Shown here piece by piece: positions 37,699 to 46,888 of a DNA stretch of 64,000 nucleotides; within the stretch, counting starts at the first letter, position 1, and the number at the start of each line of letters is the position of its first letter. Under the pieces are notes generated by a model that saw only the letters and a list, made by a program, of their open reading frames with translations, was not told the DNA's origin and did no database searches. A program made the translations under genes and the position numbers. The DNA lies in contig NZ_CP095050.1 of assembly GCF_022921075.1 (NCBI RefSeq), positions 1,798,001 to 1,862,000 on the forward strand, given 5' to 3'. The stretch comes from Hymenobacter sp. 5317J-9. Its GTDB lineage: Bacteria > Bacteroidota > Bacteroidia > Cytophagales > Hymenobacteraceae.

Positions 37699-38241
37699 AT
37701 GAAAAGCCTGTTCATTCTCGCCGTTTTTCTTTTTCTGGGTGCCGCGCGTCCGGCCAGCACTGCTTATCGCCTCGACCCGGGTACCCTCACCTGGACGGGC
37801 CAGGCCGAGGCCGGCAGCTGGGCGCCGCAGGGCACCGTGCGGGTGCGCGAGGGCCGCGTGGTGGCCGATGGCCAAACCGTGCGCGCCGCCCGTGTGGTGA
37901 TTGACATGACGACCATCGTCCACGAACAAGCCCAGCTAGCCGAGCACCTGCGCGGCGCCGACTTCTTTGACGCGGCCAGGTTTCCCACGGCTGTATTTGA
38001 GCTCACGAGCTTTAAGGAGAGCCGGGCCAGCGGCACGCTCACGCTGAAAGGCATCACCAAGCCGGTGGCGTTTCCCGTGACGGTGGAGCCCGCGCCGGGC
38101 GGCCTGCGCCTGCGCGGCACGGCCACGCTCGACCGCACCGAGTTTGGAGTGAATTATAACTCCAGCTCCTTCTTCCAAAACCTGGGCAGCTACGCCATTC
38201 GCAACGATTTTCAGGTTACGTTCGACCTGCTGGCCCGCTAA
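37699..38241 (+). CDS. YceI family periplasmic protein
   Basis: 180 residues. Signal peptide KSLFILAVFLFLGAARPAS; body YRLDPGTLTWTGQAEAGSWA, VVIDMTTIVH, LRGADFFDAARFPTAVFE, and GTATLDRTEFGVNYNSSSF. YceI-like proteins are lipocalin-like and bind isoprenoid-type lipids; a specific function here is not known. The residues after the signal begin the usual YceI strand. Confidence 0.92.
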   Translation: MKSLFILAVFLFLGAARPASTAYRLDPGTLTWTGQAEAGSWAPQGTVRVREGRVVADGQTVRAARVVIDMTTIVHEQAQLAEHLRGADFFDAARFPTAVFELTSFKESRASGTLTLKGITKPVAFPVTVEPAPGGLRLRGTATLDRTEFGVNYNSSSFFQNLGSYAIRNDFQVTFDLLAR

Positions 38242-38265
38242 TTGGCCACCTGCCGCCAAACGGCC

Positions 38266-38296
38266 GGCCGCGCTGCCCGTACACGCCAGCGCGGCC
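38266..38296. other. 10-base perfect hairpin
   Basis: GGCCGCGCTG and CAGCGCGGCC pair around an 11-base loop in the gap between the YceI and PAP2 genes. There is no T-tract, so a terminator role is uncertain. Confidence 0.4.
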
Positions 38297-38326
38297 CATC
38301 CACGGGGCTGTTTCAAGCGCCTACCC

Positions 38327-38998
38327 ATGACCAACGCTTCGTATTGGATGCCGGCGAACCGGCGCTGGCGCGGGCACATCCGCTGGGTGCTAATTGGAGC
38401 GCTGCTGGCCTGGGCCATCTTTGGCGCCCTGGCGTGGGTCGTGCTCACTGCTGGAGAAGTCAACTTTGATGAGCCGCTGCTCTGGTTCTGGCACCGCCAC
38501 GCAACGGCCGCGCTCGATGCCCTGGCCGTGTTTCTGACCATTGTGGGTAACACCGGGCCCATGGTGGCGGCCGGGGTGCTGGGCCTGGGCTGGCTGCTCC
38601 GGCGCCGCCGCTGGCGCGCGGCGGGCGAGTGGGCGCTCGCGGTGGGCGGCTCCATGCTGCTCACCCAGGTCATCAAGGCGCTGGTGGCGCGGCCCCGGCC
38701 CGCGCTGTGGGCCAGCATTCGGCCCGAAACCACGCTCAGCTTTCCCAGTGGGCACGCCATGGACACGGCCGCGCTGGCCACGGCGCTGGGCGTGCTGCTG
38801 TGGCAGGCCCGGGCCCGCTGGTGGGTGCAGGGGCTGGCGCCGCTGTTTGCGCTGGCCGTGGGCTGGGCGCGTATGTACTTAGGCGTGCATCATCCCTCCG
38901 ACGTGCTGGCCGGCTGGAGCAGCGCCGTGGGCTGGGTGCTGCTGGTGCACCTGCTGCTGCGCCGCCAGCCCTCGCCGCGCCCTATCTTGGGGCCATGA
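38327..38998 (+). CDS. PAP2 family phosphatase
   Basis: 223 residues, with about five membrane segments. The three PAP2 motifs are present: KALVARPRP, SFPSGHAM and WARMYLGVHHPSDVLAG. It should remove phosphate from a lipid such as phosphatidic acid or undecaprenyl pyrophosphate at the membrane. Its stop overlaps the start of the next gene (ATGA), so the two are translationally coupled. Confidence 0.92.
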   Translation: MTNASYWMPANRRWRGHIRWVLIGALLAWAIFGALAWVVLTAGEVNFDEPLLWFWHRHATAALDALAVFLTIVGNTGPMVAAGVLGLGWLLRRRRWRAAGEWALAVGGSMLLTQVIKALVARPRPALWASIRPETTLSFPSGHAMDTAALATALGVLLWQARARWWVQGLAPLFALAVGWARMYLGVHHPSDVLAGWSSAVGWVLLVHLLLRRQPSPRPILGP

Positions 38999-39477
38999 AG
39001 TCCTTCCTGTTCTTGCTGCTGCTCACGCTGGCCGCCTGTTCCAAAGACACGCCCAAGCCGCCGGCTGTGCCGGCCACGTCCGTCACTTACACCGACGCCA
39101 CGGGCAAAACCGCTACCCTGACCAGCTACAACGTGTCGCTCGTCACGCCGCCGCCGTCCTCCTCGGGGCAGGAGCGGCGCATTTTGGTGCTGCGCGCCGG
39201 CTTGCCCGATGGCTCAATCCTGGAATTGCTGTACTACTACGTGGGCAAGGGATTTCCCAGCAGCACCGGGCCGGTGCTGCTCGATAGTCCCGTGCTGGCC
39301 TGCAACTACCCCGCCGGCGGCACCTCCAGCGGCGGACCGTTCTACACCGGCCCCACCACCACGGGCGCACTCACCGTCGACAATCTGATGCCCGGGTTCT
39401 GCAGCGGCAGCTTTGCCGGGCCCACGACGATGGGCGGGGCCAGCGTGCGGCTGGTATTTCAACGGCTGCCGTTCTAG
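38995..39477 (+). CDS. lipoprotein of unknown function
   Basis: 160 residues. MKSFLFLLLLTLAAC is a clear lipobox. The rest is rich in Gly, Pro, Ser and Thr with LVLRAGLPDGSILELLYYYV. The ATG overlaps the PAP2 stop. I do not recognise a family. Confidence 0.7.
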   Translation: MKSFLFLLLLTLAACSKDTPKPPAVPATSVTYTDATGKTATLTSYNVSLVTPPPSSSGQERRILVLRAGLPDGSILELLYYYVGKGFPSSTGPVLLDSPVLACNYPAGGTSSGGPFYTGPTTTGALTVDNLMPGFCSGSFAGPTTMGGASVRLVFQRLPF

Positions 39478-39496
39478 CGCCGGCTCTGAGGCAGGA

Positions 39497-40036
39497 TTAC
39501 GTGGGCGTGGCCGGATTGCGGGCCTCGTACCACACGCAGCGCACGCCGTCTTCCGTGAACTCATTGCCTTTGCGCAAGCCTATTTTGGCCAGAATGCGAC
39601 GCGAAGCCAGGTTTTCGGCGTCGGCGTAGCCGCAGATTCGGGGCAAATTCATCGCGCCGAAGCCGTGGTCGAGCCAGGCCTGCGCAGCCTCGTAGCCGTA
39701 GCCCTGCCCCCAGAACTGCGGCCGGAAACGGTAGCCCAGGTCATGGAAGTCGTGTTGCCCGTTGATGGGGCCGGCCACCAGCTTCAGCCCGGCCCAGCCC
39801 ATGAATTCGCCGGTTTCGCGCAGCAGCACGGCCCAGCGCCCAATGCCGTTGGCGGCGTATTGGGCCTGAATGAAGCGTATCATGTCCAGGCTTCCGGCCG
39901 GGGTGGTGAGCAGCCGACCGCCGATGCCGCCGAGGTAGCGGTGCACGGCCGGGTCAGAATCGAGCGCAAACATGCCGGCCGTGTCGGTGTCGGTGAGCGG
40001 GCGCAGGTGCAGGCGGGCGGTGTCGAAGGGCTGCAT
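39497..40036 (-). CDS. GNAT acetyltransferase
   Basis: 179 residues from MQPFDTARLHLRPLTD. It follows the RimJ/RimL-like GNAT pattern: GMFALDSDPAVHRYLGG, WAVLLRETGEFMGWAGL, FRPQFWGQGYGYEAAQAWLD (acetyl-CoA loop) and NLASRRILAKIGLRKG. It should transfer acetyl from acetyl-CoA to an amine; substrate unknown. The longer upstream frame (to 40417) is not supported because it runs into the thioredoxin-like gene. Confidence 0.88.
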   Translation of the reverse strand: MQPFDTARLHLRPLTDTDTAGMFALDSDPAVHRYLGGIGGRLLTTPAGSLDMIRFIQAQYAANGIGRWAVLLRETGEFMGWAGLKLVAGPINGQHDFHDLGYRFRPQFWGQGYGYEAAQAWLDHGFGAMNLPRICGYADAENLASRRILAKIGLRKGNEFTEDGVRCVWYEARNPATPT

Positions 40037-40052
40037 GGGCTTGGCAGTAGAT

Positions 40053-40092
40053 GAAATGGTTAAGGCGCTGGTGAAATGGTTAAGGCGCTGGT
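40053..40092. repeat. 20-base tandem duplication
   Basis: GAAATGGTTAAGGCGCTGGT occurs twice in a row (40053-40072, 40073-40092). It spans the stop codon of the minus-strand thioredoxin-like gene. Confidence 0.85.
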
Positions 40093-41573
40093 TTGTGCCC
40101 GAACCGGGCTTTGAGTAACGCTTCCAGCGCGGCCGGGGCGGCCGGGTTGCTGGGGTGCGGCGCATTTGCATCAATGATAAGGCCGTCGGGGCCGATGAGC
40201 CAGCATTGGGGTACGCCCCGTTGCTCCCATAGGTGGCGCAGGGCGGGGTCGGCCAGCCGGCCCAGCACCTGCAACTGGTTGGGCGCTTCGGCCAGGTGGT
40301 CGGCGGCCACGGCCCGGCGCCAGGCGGCAGCATTGGTGTCGATGGAAAGGCTGACGAAGACGAGCTGGCTGGCGTGCGGGGCAAACTGCAGTTGCAACGC
40401 TCGCAGGGCCGGCGCATCGGCCCGGCAAGGCTTGCACCAGCTGGCCCACACGTCCACGTACACCAACTTGCCCTGCAGGTCGGTCCAGCGCACAGGGCGG
40501 CCGTTCGGGTCCGTCATGCCGAAGGTGGGCGCGGGCTGCTGCGGGCGGGTGCCGGCCAGTTCGCCGGCCCGTTGGCGCAGGGCCGCGCGCAGCTCGGGCG
40601 TGGCTCCCAGGGCTTCAAAATCGGCCAGCCGGGCGTCGAAGTCGCCCGCGATGCCGTGCCGCAGCAGGTCGTTCAGCACCTGGGCCAGCAGATACTGGCG
40701 GGTGGCGCCAGCGGGCAGCACCTGCCGCACCGTGTCGTAGGCCCACGAAAACTGGGGGGCCACAAACGCGGCAAACGGCATCCGCTGGCGCCGCTCGCGC
40801 AGCAGGTAGCTGGCGTGGGAGTGCACAAACAGCCGGTAGGCCGGGTGCGCCAGCAGCGAATCCTGGGGCAGCGGCAGCTCGCTCAGGAAGCGGTAATAAG
40901 CTTCGGGCATGCGCCGGAGCAGGCGGTTTTGCGGCCACCTGCCGTACTCGTAGCGGTGGGTGGAGGTGAGCAGGGCGTGGCCCCAGTCGTAGCGGATGGC
41001 TGCTGCTTCCTGGCGCCGGAGCGGCGGGGGCAACGGGTGGGTGTGGTCGGCGGCGCGTAGCACGGCTTCGGCCCGTTGGCGGTAGTGGTCGGCCAGGGCG
41101 CGCACCCGGGCCGGGTTGCGGGGCTCGGGCCGGCCTTCGGGGGCGTTGTAGAAATTATCGGTATGCGCCCGGCGCTGGGCGGCGCGGTAGTAGTTCACGG
41201 CCGCGCCGGGCCCGGCAAAACGCAGGGTGTGGGTGAAGCGTCGGGCATCCACCGTCAGCGTGAGGGTGTCGCCGGGCGTCAGCCAGAGGTCGGTGTAGTG
41301 CCGCATCCGGTCGGGGCGGCCCAGGCCCCACTGGGCCGCCAGCGGCCGGGGCAGGCTGTCGAGCACCACCTGAAACTCGCCCTGCGGATTTACCCGCACC
41401 GGTTCGAACACGGGCGTGAGGTCGAGCAGATTGCGCGGCCGCGCCAGAAACACCACCGAATCGGTGGGGTGCAGCACGCGGCCTCGCAGCACGGCCGGGG
41501 CCGCGGGTTGAGCCGCCACCGGCCCGCCGCCCAGCGCCGACAACCCCCAAAACAGCTTTTGCAGAAAATTCAT
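40080..41573 (-). CDS. thioredoxin-like (TlpA) periplasmic protein, long form
   Basis: 497 residues. Signal peptide region (LFWGLSALGGGPVAAQ), a beta-rich N-terminal domain (VLRGRVLHPTDSVVFLARP), a long helical middle, and a C-terminal TlpA-type thioredoxin domain with LVYVDVWASWCKPCRADAPAL (Cys380, Cys383) and VPQCWLIGPDGLIID. Lys between the cysteines differs from the WCGPC of the protein at 21624. It probably works in periplasmic thiol chemistry. Confidence 0.88.
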   Translation of the reverse strand: MNFLQKLFWGLSALGGGPVAAQPAAPAVLRGRVLHPTDSVVFLARPRNLLDLTPVFEPVRVNPQGEFQVVLDSLPRPLAAQWGLGRPDRMRHYTDLWLTPGDTLTLTVDARRFTHTLRFAGPGAAVNYYRAAQRRAHTDNFYNAPEGRPEPRNPARVRALADHYRQRAEAVLRAADHTHPLPPPLRRQEAAAIRYDWGHALLTSTHRYEYGRWPQNRLLRRMPEAYYRFLSELPLPQDSLLAHPAYRLFVHSHASYLLRERRQRMPFAAFVAPQFSWAYDTVRQVLPAGATRQYLLAQVLNDLLRHGIAGDFDARLADFEALGATPELRAALRQRAGELAGTRPQQPAPTFGMTDPNGRPVRWTDLQGKLVYVDVWASWCKPCRADAPALRALQLQFAPHASQLVFVSLSIDTNAAAWRRAVAADHLAEAPNQLQVLGRLADPALRHLWEQRGVPQCWLIGPDGLIIDANAPHPSNPAAPAALEALLKARFGHKPAP

Positions 41574-41593
41574 TGGCCTGCTCCGTTCTGCAA

Positions 41594-44500
41594 TCAGCGC
41601 GTCACAATCAACCGCTGATGCTGGCCGGCCACTGCGGCCGTGTACACGCCGGGCGCGGCTCCGCGAGCGTCCCAGCGCAACGCGTGCGGGCCGGGCTCAT
41701 CCGATAGCGTTTCGGTAAAAACCTGATGCCCGAGGCTGTCGAAGATGGTCAGCACGTTGCTGGCAGGGCCGTTGCGTAGGTGGCGCGTGTAGTGCAGCGT
41801 AGTGCCGCCCGCCCCGAAGCTGCGGGCATCGGGCGCCTCCAGGGTCAGGGTCTCGGGCGCGGCGTTGGGGGCGGTATCGGTCAGGATTTTCAGGCCGCGC
41901 AGGCTTACGGCCACGCCGGCGTTCATCAAGAAGTGTACTTCCAGCTCGTGCTTCACCGGGTCGTAGGAGTAGCCTTCGGCTGGCACGGGCTTCTCATCGA
42001 AGAAAATGGCCGTGGGCGGCGCCGCCACCCGCTGCACCAGCAGCCGCAAAAACCGGAACACCGGCTGGCCCGGGTACCCGCCGTTGCTGCTCAAAATCAC
42101 GTCGGTTTGCTCCGGTGTGCAGAAACCGCGCATGGTCAGCGTCTCGTACTGCCGCCGCGCCAAGGCCCGGGCCGAATGCCCATCATCGTCATACATCGTG
42201 AACTCCGACTCTGACGCGCTGGGGTCAGGGTAGTAGCGCAGCAGTAGGGTATCGGGGCGGTAGAACGCGGTGCTGGGCCGGTAGGCCGTCATGGGCAGGA
42301 AGGCACCGCCGCGTACCAGCAGGGGCGTGTGGGCCAGCGGGGCGGGCACGCCCACCACGCTATTGCCAGCATAGGTCTGGTTGGAATGGAAATCAATCCA
42401 GTTTCCGCTGGGCAGCAGCACGTTGCGCCGCCGCTGGCTGGGGTGGAGCGCCGGGGCTACCAATAGGTCGGGCCCGAGCAGGTATTGGTCATTGACCGTT
42501 TCCAATGCTTTGGTGACCGGCGAATCGGATGGGGCACTGGTAACCACATCTGGGTAGAAACGCTCTCTTCTCGGCGTCGTTTCCCAATCCGGAGCCGCCG
42601 CTATCTGCGCTAACAATTCGGTTCTGGACGGTGGCGGCACCGGGGTCTTCGGATAGCCATTGTTGAAATTCATGGCCCGCACCAGCGGCAGGCCGCGCGC
42701 CGTATTCTGCCAGGCCAGCGTGTAGAGGTAGGGCAGCAACTGATACCGCAGCTGCACGGCGGCGCGCACGCTGCTTTTGTACGGGTCGGGGTAGTAGTAA
42801 GGCTCCGGCGGCACGCCCGAGCCGTGGGGCCGCAGGATGGGGCAGAGGCTGGCCATCTGCAGCCAGCGCGTGTACAGTTCCGGGTCGATGCCGCCCACGC
42901 AAAAGCCGCCGGCGTCGGAGTGCATATAGCCCACGCCCCCCTGACCCATGCCGAGCATCACCGGAATCTGGGCTTGGAAGCCGCTCCACGAGCGGTTGAT
43001 GTCGCCCGACCACGGAAACACGCTGTTGCGCTGCATGCCCGCCCAGCCCGAGCGCGCCAGGTTGAACACCCGCTCGTCGGGAAAGTCTTTCGCATAGCCT
43101 TCGGTGAAAACGCCGGCCCAGCTTTGGCCGAAGGCGTTGTGCACGGCGCGGGCCGGGCCGGGCGCGTGCCGCATGGCCTCGGGGTGGTTTTCGGGCTCGC
43201 CCAGGTCGCTCCACCAGCCGGCGGCGCCTTCCTGGTGCAGCTGTTTGTAGTAGCCCCACAGCCAGTCACGGGTTTTGAGCTTGAAGACGTCAAGCAAGCT
43301 GGCCGGCCCGGCCCAGAATGAGCCCACCGTAAACGGCCGGCCCGCCGCCGTGGTGCCCATCAGCCCCTGCGTGCGCACCGTGGAGTCGTTGCGCGAAGTG
43401 CGCATCACGTAAGGCTCCGAAATCAGCACGGTCTTCACGCCCTGCTTATTCAGGCGGCTCATCATCCCAGCCGGGTCGGGGAAGCGGCTGCGGTCCCAGG
43501 CCAGGTCGCCCTGCCGGGTGGTGCCGCCAAACCAGTACAAGTCCAGGACCAGCGCGTCGAGCGGGAAGTTTTCGCGGCGCATGCGGTCGGCCACGCTCTG
43601 CATCTCCGCGTCGGTCTGGTAGCCAAAACGGCTCTGAATAAGCCCAAATGCCCAGCGCGGCGGCAGCGGCTGGCGGCCGGTCAGGGCCGTGTAGCGCTCC
43701 AGGATTTCGGTCTGGTTGCGGCCGGTTATCACGAAGTAGGAGAGGGCAGTGAGGTTTTCGCCGCCGTATTCCAGCACGTTTTTATCGGCCTTGCCCAGGT
43801 CGAGGTAGCCCGGCGCATGGTTGTCGAAAAACAGCATGTAGCCGCGGCTGCTGAGCACCGTGGGCAGCGCGATGTTCAGGTTGGGCTCGTTGTTCTGGGA
43901 GCCGTAGTGGGCCTGGTTGTAGAGCTCCAGGCGGTAGCCGCGCCGGTCCACGGGCAGGGCGCGGGAGCCGGTGCCGTACAGCCGCTCGCCCGGCGCGAGG
44001 CGGAAGCGCACGGCCACGCCGCCGGGTTCGGGCGAGGTGGCCGGGGTAGGAGGGGCGGCCTGTTGGCGGAAAGGGGCGGCGGCTTCGCTATAAAGCGTAT
44101 TGGCGCCATTGCGCCAGGTAATATGCAGCGTGCCCTTATCAACAACGACTGTCCCATGGTTGGTGCGCAGGTTCACAGCGCCGGCCGTAGCCGAGGATGG
44201 GTCAGCCAGCAGCATCTTATGCTTGCCAGCCGGGGCATTCACAACCACTCCGTCGGGGCTGAACTCACGCGAATTCTTCGCGACCCCGATGGAAGGCTCC
44301 GTTGCCAGGGCCTGGCCGGGCGCGAAGTAGCTGATTTTTATGACCCCGTAGTTCCATTCTTGTATCTGCCGAGTGCTGCCATCTGTGGCGCGAATGGTGA
44401 GGACGCCGAGGTCACCATCATACACGTGCGACTTGTACCGCCCGCCCGGCACTGCCCGCGCCGGCACCACGCGCCGCCCAAACGGGTCCGTGGCCGGTGG

Positions 44501-44596
44501 GCCGCCCCCGGCGCGCTGGGCCTGCGCCGCCGGGCAAAGGGAAAACTGCAGCGCCAGCCACGCCGCCGCAGTAGAAGCCAGGTGTCGTACCTTCAT
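41594..44596 (-). CDS. GH31 glycoside hydrolase with T9SS sorting domain
   Basis: 1000 residues from MKVRHLAST. Signal peptide, N-terminal GH31 beta-domain (VRFRLAPGERLYGTGSRALP), catalytic barrel with WAFGLIQSRFGYQTDAEM, the nucleophile region WWSDLGEPENHP (Asp464) and PWSGDINRSW (Asp532), C-terminal beta-domains, and a terminal T9SS type A domain (NVLTIFDSLGHQVFTETLSD to RLIVTR). It is an alpha-glucosidase-type or related exo-enzyme exported to the outside. The upstream in-frame extension to 44851 is not supported. Confidence 0.9.
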   Translation of the reverse strand: MKVRHLASTAAAWLALQFSLCPAAQAQRAGGGPPATDPFGRRVVPARAVPGGRYKSHVYDGDLGVLTIRATDGSTRQIQEWNYGVIKISYFAPGQALATEPSIGVAKNSREFSPDGVVVNAPAGKHKMLLADPSSATAGAVNLRTNHGTVVVDKGTLHITWRNGANTLYSEAAAPFRQQAAPPTPATSPEPGGVAVRFRLAPGERLYGTGSRALPVDRRGYRLELYNQAHYGSQNNEPNLNIALPTVLSSRGYMLFFDNHAPGYLDLGKADKNVLEYGGENLTALSYFVITGRNQTEILERYTALTGRQPLPPRWAFGLIQSRFGYQTDAEMQSVADRMRRENFPLDALVLDLYWFGGTTRQGDLAWDRSRFPDPAGMMSRLNKQGVKTVLISEPYVMRTSRNDSTVRTQGLMGTTAAGRPFTVGSFWAGPASLLDVFKLKTRDWLWGYYKQLHQEGAAGWWSDLGEPENHPEAMRHAPGPARAVHNAFGQSWAGVFTEGYAKDFPDERVFNLARSGWAGMQRNSVFPWSGDINRSWSGFQAQIPVMLGMGQGGVGYMHSDAGGFCVGGIDPELYTRWLQMASLCPILRPHGSGVPPEPYYYPDPYKSSVRAAVQLRYQLLPYLYTLAWQNTARGLPLVRAMNFNNGYPKTPVPPPSRTELLAQIAAAPDWETTPRRERFYPDVVTSAPSDSPVTKALETVNDQYLLGPDLLVAPALHPSQRRRNVLLPSGNWIDFHSNQTYAGNSVVGVPAPLAHTPLLVRGGAFLPMTAYRPSTAFYRPDTLLLRYYPDPSASESEFTMYDDDGHSARALARRQYETLTMRGFCTPEQTDVILSSNGGYPGQPVFRFLRLLVQRVAAPPTAIFFDEKPVPAEGYSYDPVKHELEVHFLMNAGVAVSLRGLKILTDTAPNAAPETLTLEAPDARSFGAGGTTLHYTRHLRNGPASNVLTIFDSLGHQVFTETLSDEPGPHALRWDARGAAPGVYTAAVAGQHQRLIVTR

Positions 44597-44764
44597 GCGG
44601 TCAAATAACGCACAAGCTGGCAAACCCGCCACCATTGACAACCCGTTGTCCCTGCTTTCCAAGGGTTCACGGGGCGGCTGCTTGCCGGCGGGGTGCGTGT
44701 TGCAAAATGTTCTGGTCTGCCCACAGAGCTGTTTCTCCGTGATAGGATTCATTCTTTTTGCCTC

Positions 44765-45817
44765 ATGTCGTCCAAGTCCCCTGCTTCCCCGTACGCCGCG
44801 GTATTCATTGATTTTGAGAATGTTTATTATTTTCTCAAGAATCATTTCCACGACCCGCCCGACCTCAACGACTACGTTCTCGATATCGTCCGGAGCCTGC
44901 GCGAGCAGCTAGCCGCCAAGGGCCTCGACTCGCTCATCAGCTACGCCTACGCCGACTTCGAGCGCCTGGCCACGGCCCCGCAAGGCGCCCTCTACCTCAT
45001 GGGCGTGAGTACCCGCAACGTGCTGGGCACCGACCACAAAAACGCCGCCGACATGCAGCTCTGCATCGACGCGCTGGAGGTGATGTACACTCGGCCCGAC
45101 ATCGGCACCTTCGTGCTCGTGGCCGGCGACCGGGACTACATCCCCGTGCTGCAGCACCTGCGCCGGCAGGCCCGGCAGGTGCTGGTGGCCGGCTTCCGCG
45201 AGTCGGTGTCGGGCGACTTGCTCCAGAACATCGGCTCCGCATCCTTCATTGATGCCCGCGACCTGCTGGGCGCCGAGCGCATCGAGCAACTCGAAAAGCG
45301 CCGCACCGACCGCCTGCGCCTCCAGGAGGAAAGCCGCCGCCTGCGCGAGCAAGGCCTGGCGGGCGTGCCCACTGCCGCCGCTCTGGCCGCCCGCGAAACC
45401 GCCAAAGGGCCCCAGGTGGGCTCTATTCCCTCGGCCATAGCTCCCCGGCCGGTGGTGCCCGCGGTGCCCCGGCCGGCACCGCGCACCAGCGAGGACGTAC
45501 CCGACTTTGCGCCGGTGCGGCCCCTGGCGCGCGACATCGAGCGCCGCACGCTGGCCTTCATTCTCAACGAGTTTCAGAAGCTGGAAGCCAAGCAGCAGCG
45601 CCGCGTGCCCGAGCTGTGGCTGGGCCCGTTCATGCGCCTGCTCACCGACGAGCTGCCCGAACTGCCCGACTACGAGCGCCGCGACCTGCTCAACCACCTG
45701 CGCGATGCCGGCACCATCCGCATCGAGAAGCGGGAGGGCGAGCCGCACCCGTTCTCCGTCATCGTGGTGAACTACAACCACCCCGACGTGCAAGCCCTGC
45801 ACCCCGGCGGGGACTAG
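44765..45817 (+). CDS. NYN (PIN-like nuclease) domain protein with winged-helix-like C-terminus
   Basis: 350 residues from MSSKSPASP. The NYN/LabA-type nuclease domain has AVFIDFENVYYF (Asp16), GTDHKNAADMQLCIDALEV and FVLVAGDRDYIPVLQHL, which carry the acidic metal-binding residues. A charged coiled stretch (RIEQLEKRRTDRLRLQEESR) and a proline-rich linker follow. The C-terminus (WLGPFMRLLTDELPELPDYE to NYNHPDVQ) looks like a winged-helix, resembling OST-HTH/LOTUS units. It should bind or cut RNA. The ATG at 44765 is preferred over an upstream frame to 44693. Confidence 0.9.
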   Translation: MSSKSPASPYAAVFIDFENVYYFLKNHFHDPPDLNDYVLDIVRSLREQLAAKGLDSLISYAYADFERLATAPQGALYLMGVSTRNVLGTDHKNAADMQLCIDALEVMYTRPDIGTFVLVAGDRDYIPVLQHLRRQARQVLVAGFRESVSGDLLQNIGSASFIDARDLLGAERIEQLEKRRTDRLRLQEESRRLREQGLAGVPTAAALAARETAKGPQVGSIPSAIAPRPVVPAVPRPAPRTSEDVPDFAPVRPLARDIERRTLAFILNEFQKLEAKQQRRVPELWLGPFMRLLTDELPELPDYERRDLLNHLRDAGTIRIEKREGEPHPFSVIVVNYNHPDVQALHPGGD

Positions 45818-45935
45818 GGGCACTGCGGGGGCGGCCGGGCGCAGCGGAGGCCAAAATGTTGTGGCAGCCGCTGCCAACAAGGTCAGGCGTCGCGGGTTGC
45901 TTAGGCATCTTTCACCTGCCTTCCACTCCACGCGC

Positions 45936-46286
45936 ATGAACACTCCCCAGTCGCAAAGCAGCCTCGGCAACAGCCAACTCGACACCACGCTCGGCGCCCT
46001 GCGCGGCGGCCTGCCCAACGCCGCCGGCATCGCCGGCGAAAACATCGCCGGCTGGATTAAAGCCCTGCAGGGCAACGCGCCGCTGGCCGACATCGCCGCC
46101 GAGCTGCAAAACCTCCATCAGGTGCTGCGCAGCGGCACGGCCGATGCCACCACGCTGGCCCAAAGCCTCGGCACGTTGGGTAAGCTCACCACCAAAGCGG
46201 CGGCATCGGCCACGCCCGATGCCCAGGACAAGCTGCGTGAGCTGGGCGAAGTGCTCAGTACCGCCGCCGGTCAGCTGCGCGGCTAG
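45936..46286 (+). CDS. small helical protein, paralogue of next gene
   Basis: 116 residues, mostly helical, no signal peptide or membrane segment. The C-terminal part (IAAELQNLHQVLRSG, LAQSLGTLGKLTTKAA, LRELGEVLSTAAGQLR) is similar to that of the next protein. I do not recognise a family. It follows the NYN-domain gene by 118 bases. Confidence 0.7.
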   Translation: MNTPQSQSSLGNSQLDTTLGALRGGLPNAAGIAGENIAGWIKALQGNAPLADIAAELQNLHQVLRSGTADATTLAQSLGTLGKLTTKAAASATPDAQDKLRELGEVLSTAAGQLRG

Positions 46287-46412
46287 CCCGCGGGCATATC
46301 TGCCGATGGGTTGGCTTTTTGGCAGCTTGGCGCCGTACCTTCGTGGTCCCAAGCCAGGGTTTGGCGGCGTGCCGTGCCGGCTGGGTTCATTTTCCATTTC
46401 CCTCTTCTTCCC

Positions 46413-46781
46413 ATGAGCTTTATTTCCGAAGTAGAATCCGGCATCAAATCCCTGTTCACCGCCACCGGCAACGGCTTCCAGATGGACCCCAGCGCCGGCT
46501 ACAGCCACATCGACCACTGGATTCAGCAGCTGCGCTCCATCGACCAGCCCGTGCTGCGCCCCATCGTGGCGGAGCTGGAGACCCTGCGTCGCCACATCGA
46601 CGGCAACAACCCCGCCGGCATGTCCCAGGCTTTCCAGAACCTCGGCGAGCTCACCGCCCAGGCGGCCCTCACCACCCACAACTTCAGCGGCGAAGGCGAC
46701 AAAGCCCGCGAACTCAGCCAGAAGCTCATCGCCGCCGCCGGCAACCTGCGCCACCTGGCCAGCACGGCCGTTGCGCGCTAG
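46413..46781 (+). CDS. small helical protein, paralogue of previous gene
   Basis: 122 residues, helical, no signal peptide. IVAELETLRRHIDGNNPAGM, FQNLGELTAQAA and ARELSQKLIAAAGNLRHLA align with the same part of the upstream gene, so the pair arose by duplication. Unknown function. The ATG at 46413 is a likely start; the gap before it is 126 bases. Confidence 0.7.
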   Translation: MSFISEVESGIKSLFTATGNGFQMDPSAGYSHIDHWIQQLRSIDQPVLRPIVAELETLRRHIDGNNPAGMSQAFQNLGELTAQAALTTHNFSGEGDKARELSQKLIAAAGNLRHLASTAVAR

Positions 46782-46782
46782 C

Positions 46783-46818
46783 ACGAGGTAGGGACGTATA
46801 CATGCGTCCCTACCTCGT
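46783..46818. repeat. perfect 14-base palindrome GTAGGGACG type
   Basis: ACGAGGTAGGGACG and CGTCCCTACCTCGT flank TATACATG. It starts two bases after the stop of the small helical-protein gene and precedes a terminator. Confidence 0.8.
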
Positions 46819-46834
46819 TCACCAAACTTAATAA

Positions 46835-46880
46835 GCACTAAAAAAGCCCACTGGATGATTCCAGTGGGCTTTTTTAGTGC
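46835..46880. terminator. bidirectional terminator
   Basis: GCACTAAAAAAGCCCACTGG and its exact reverse complement, with a 6-base loop, A-tract and T-tract. It separates convergent genes. Confidence 0.92.
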
Positions 46881-46888
46881 TCAATTGC

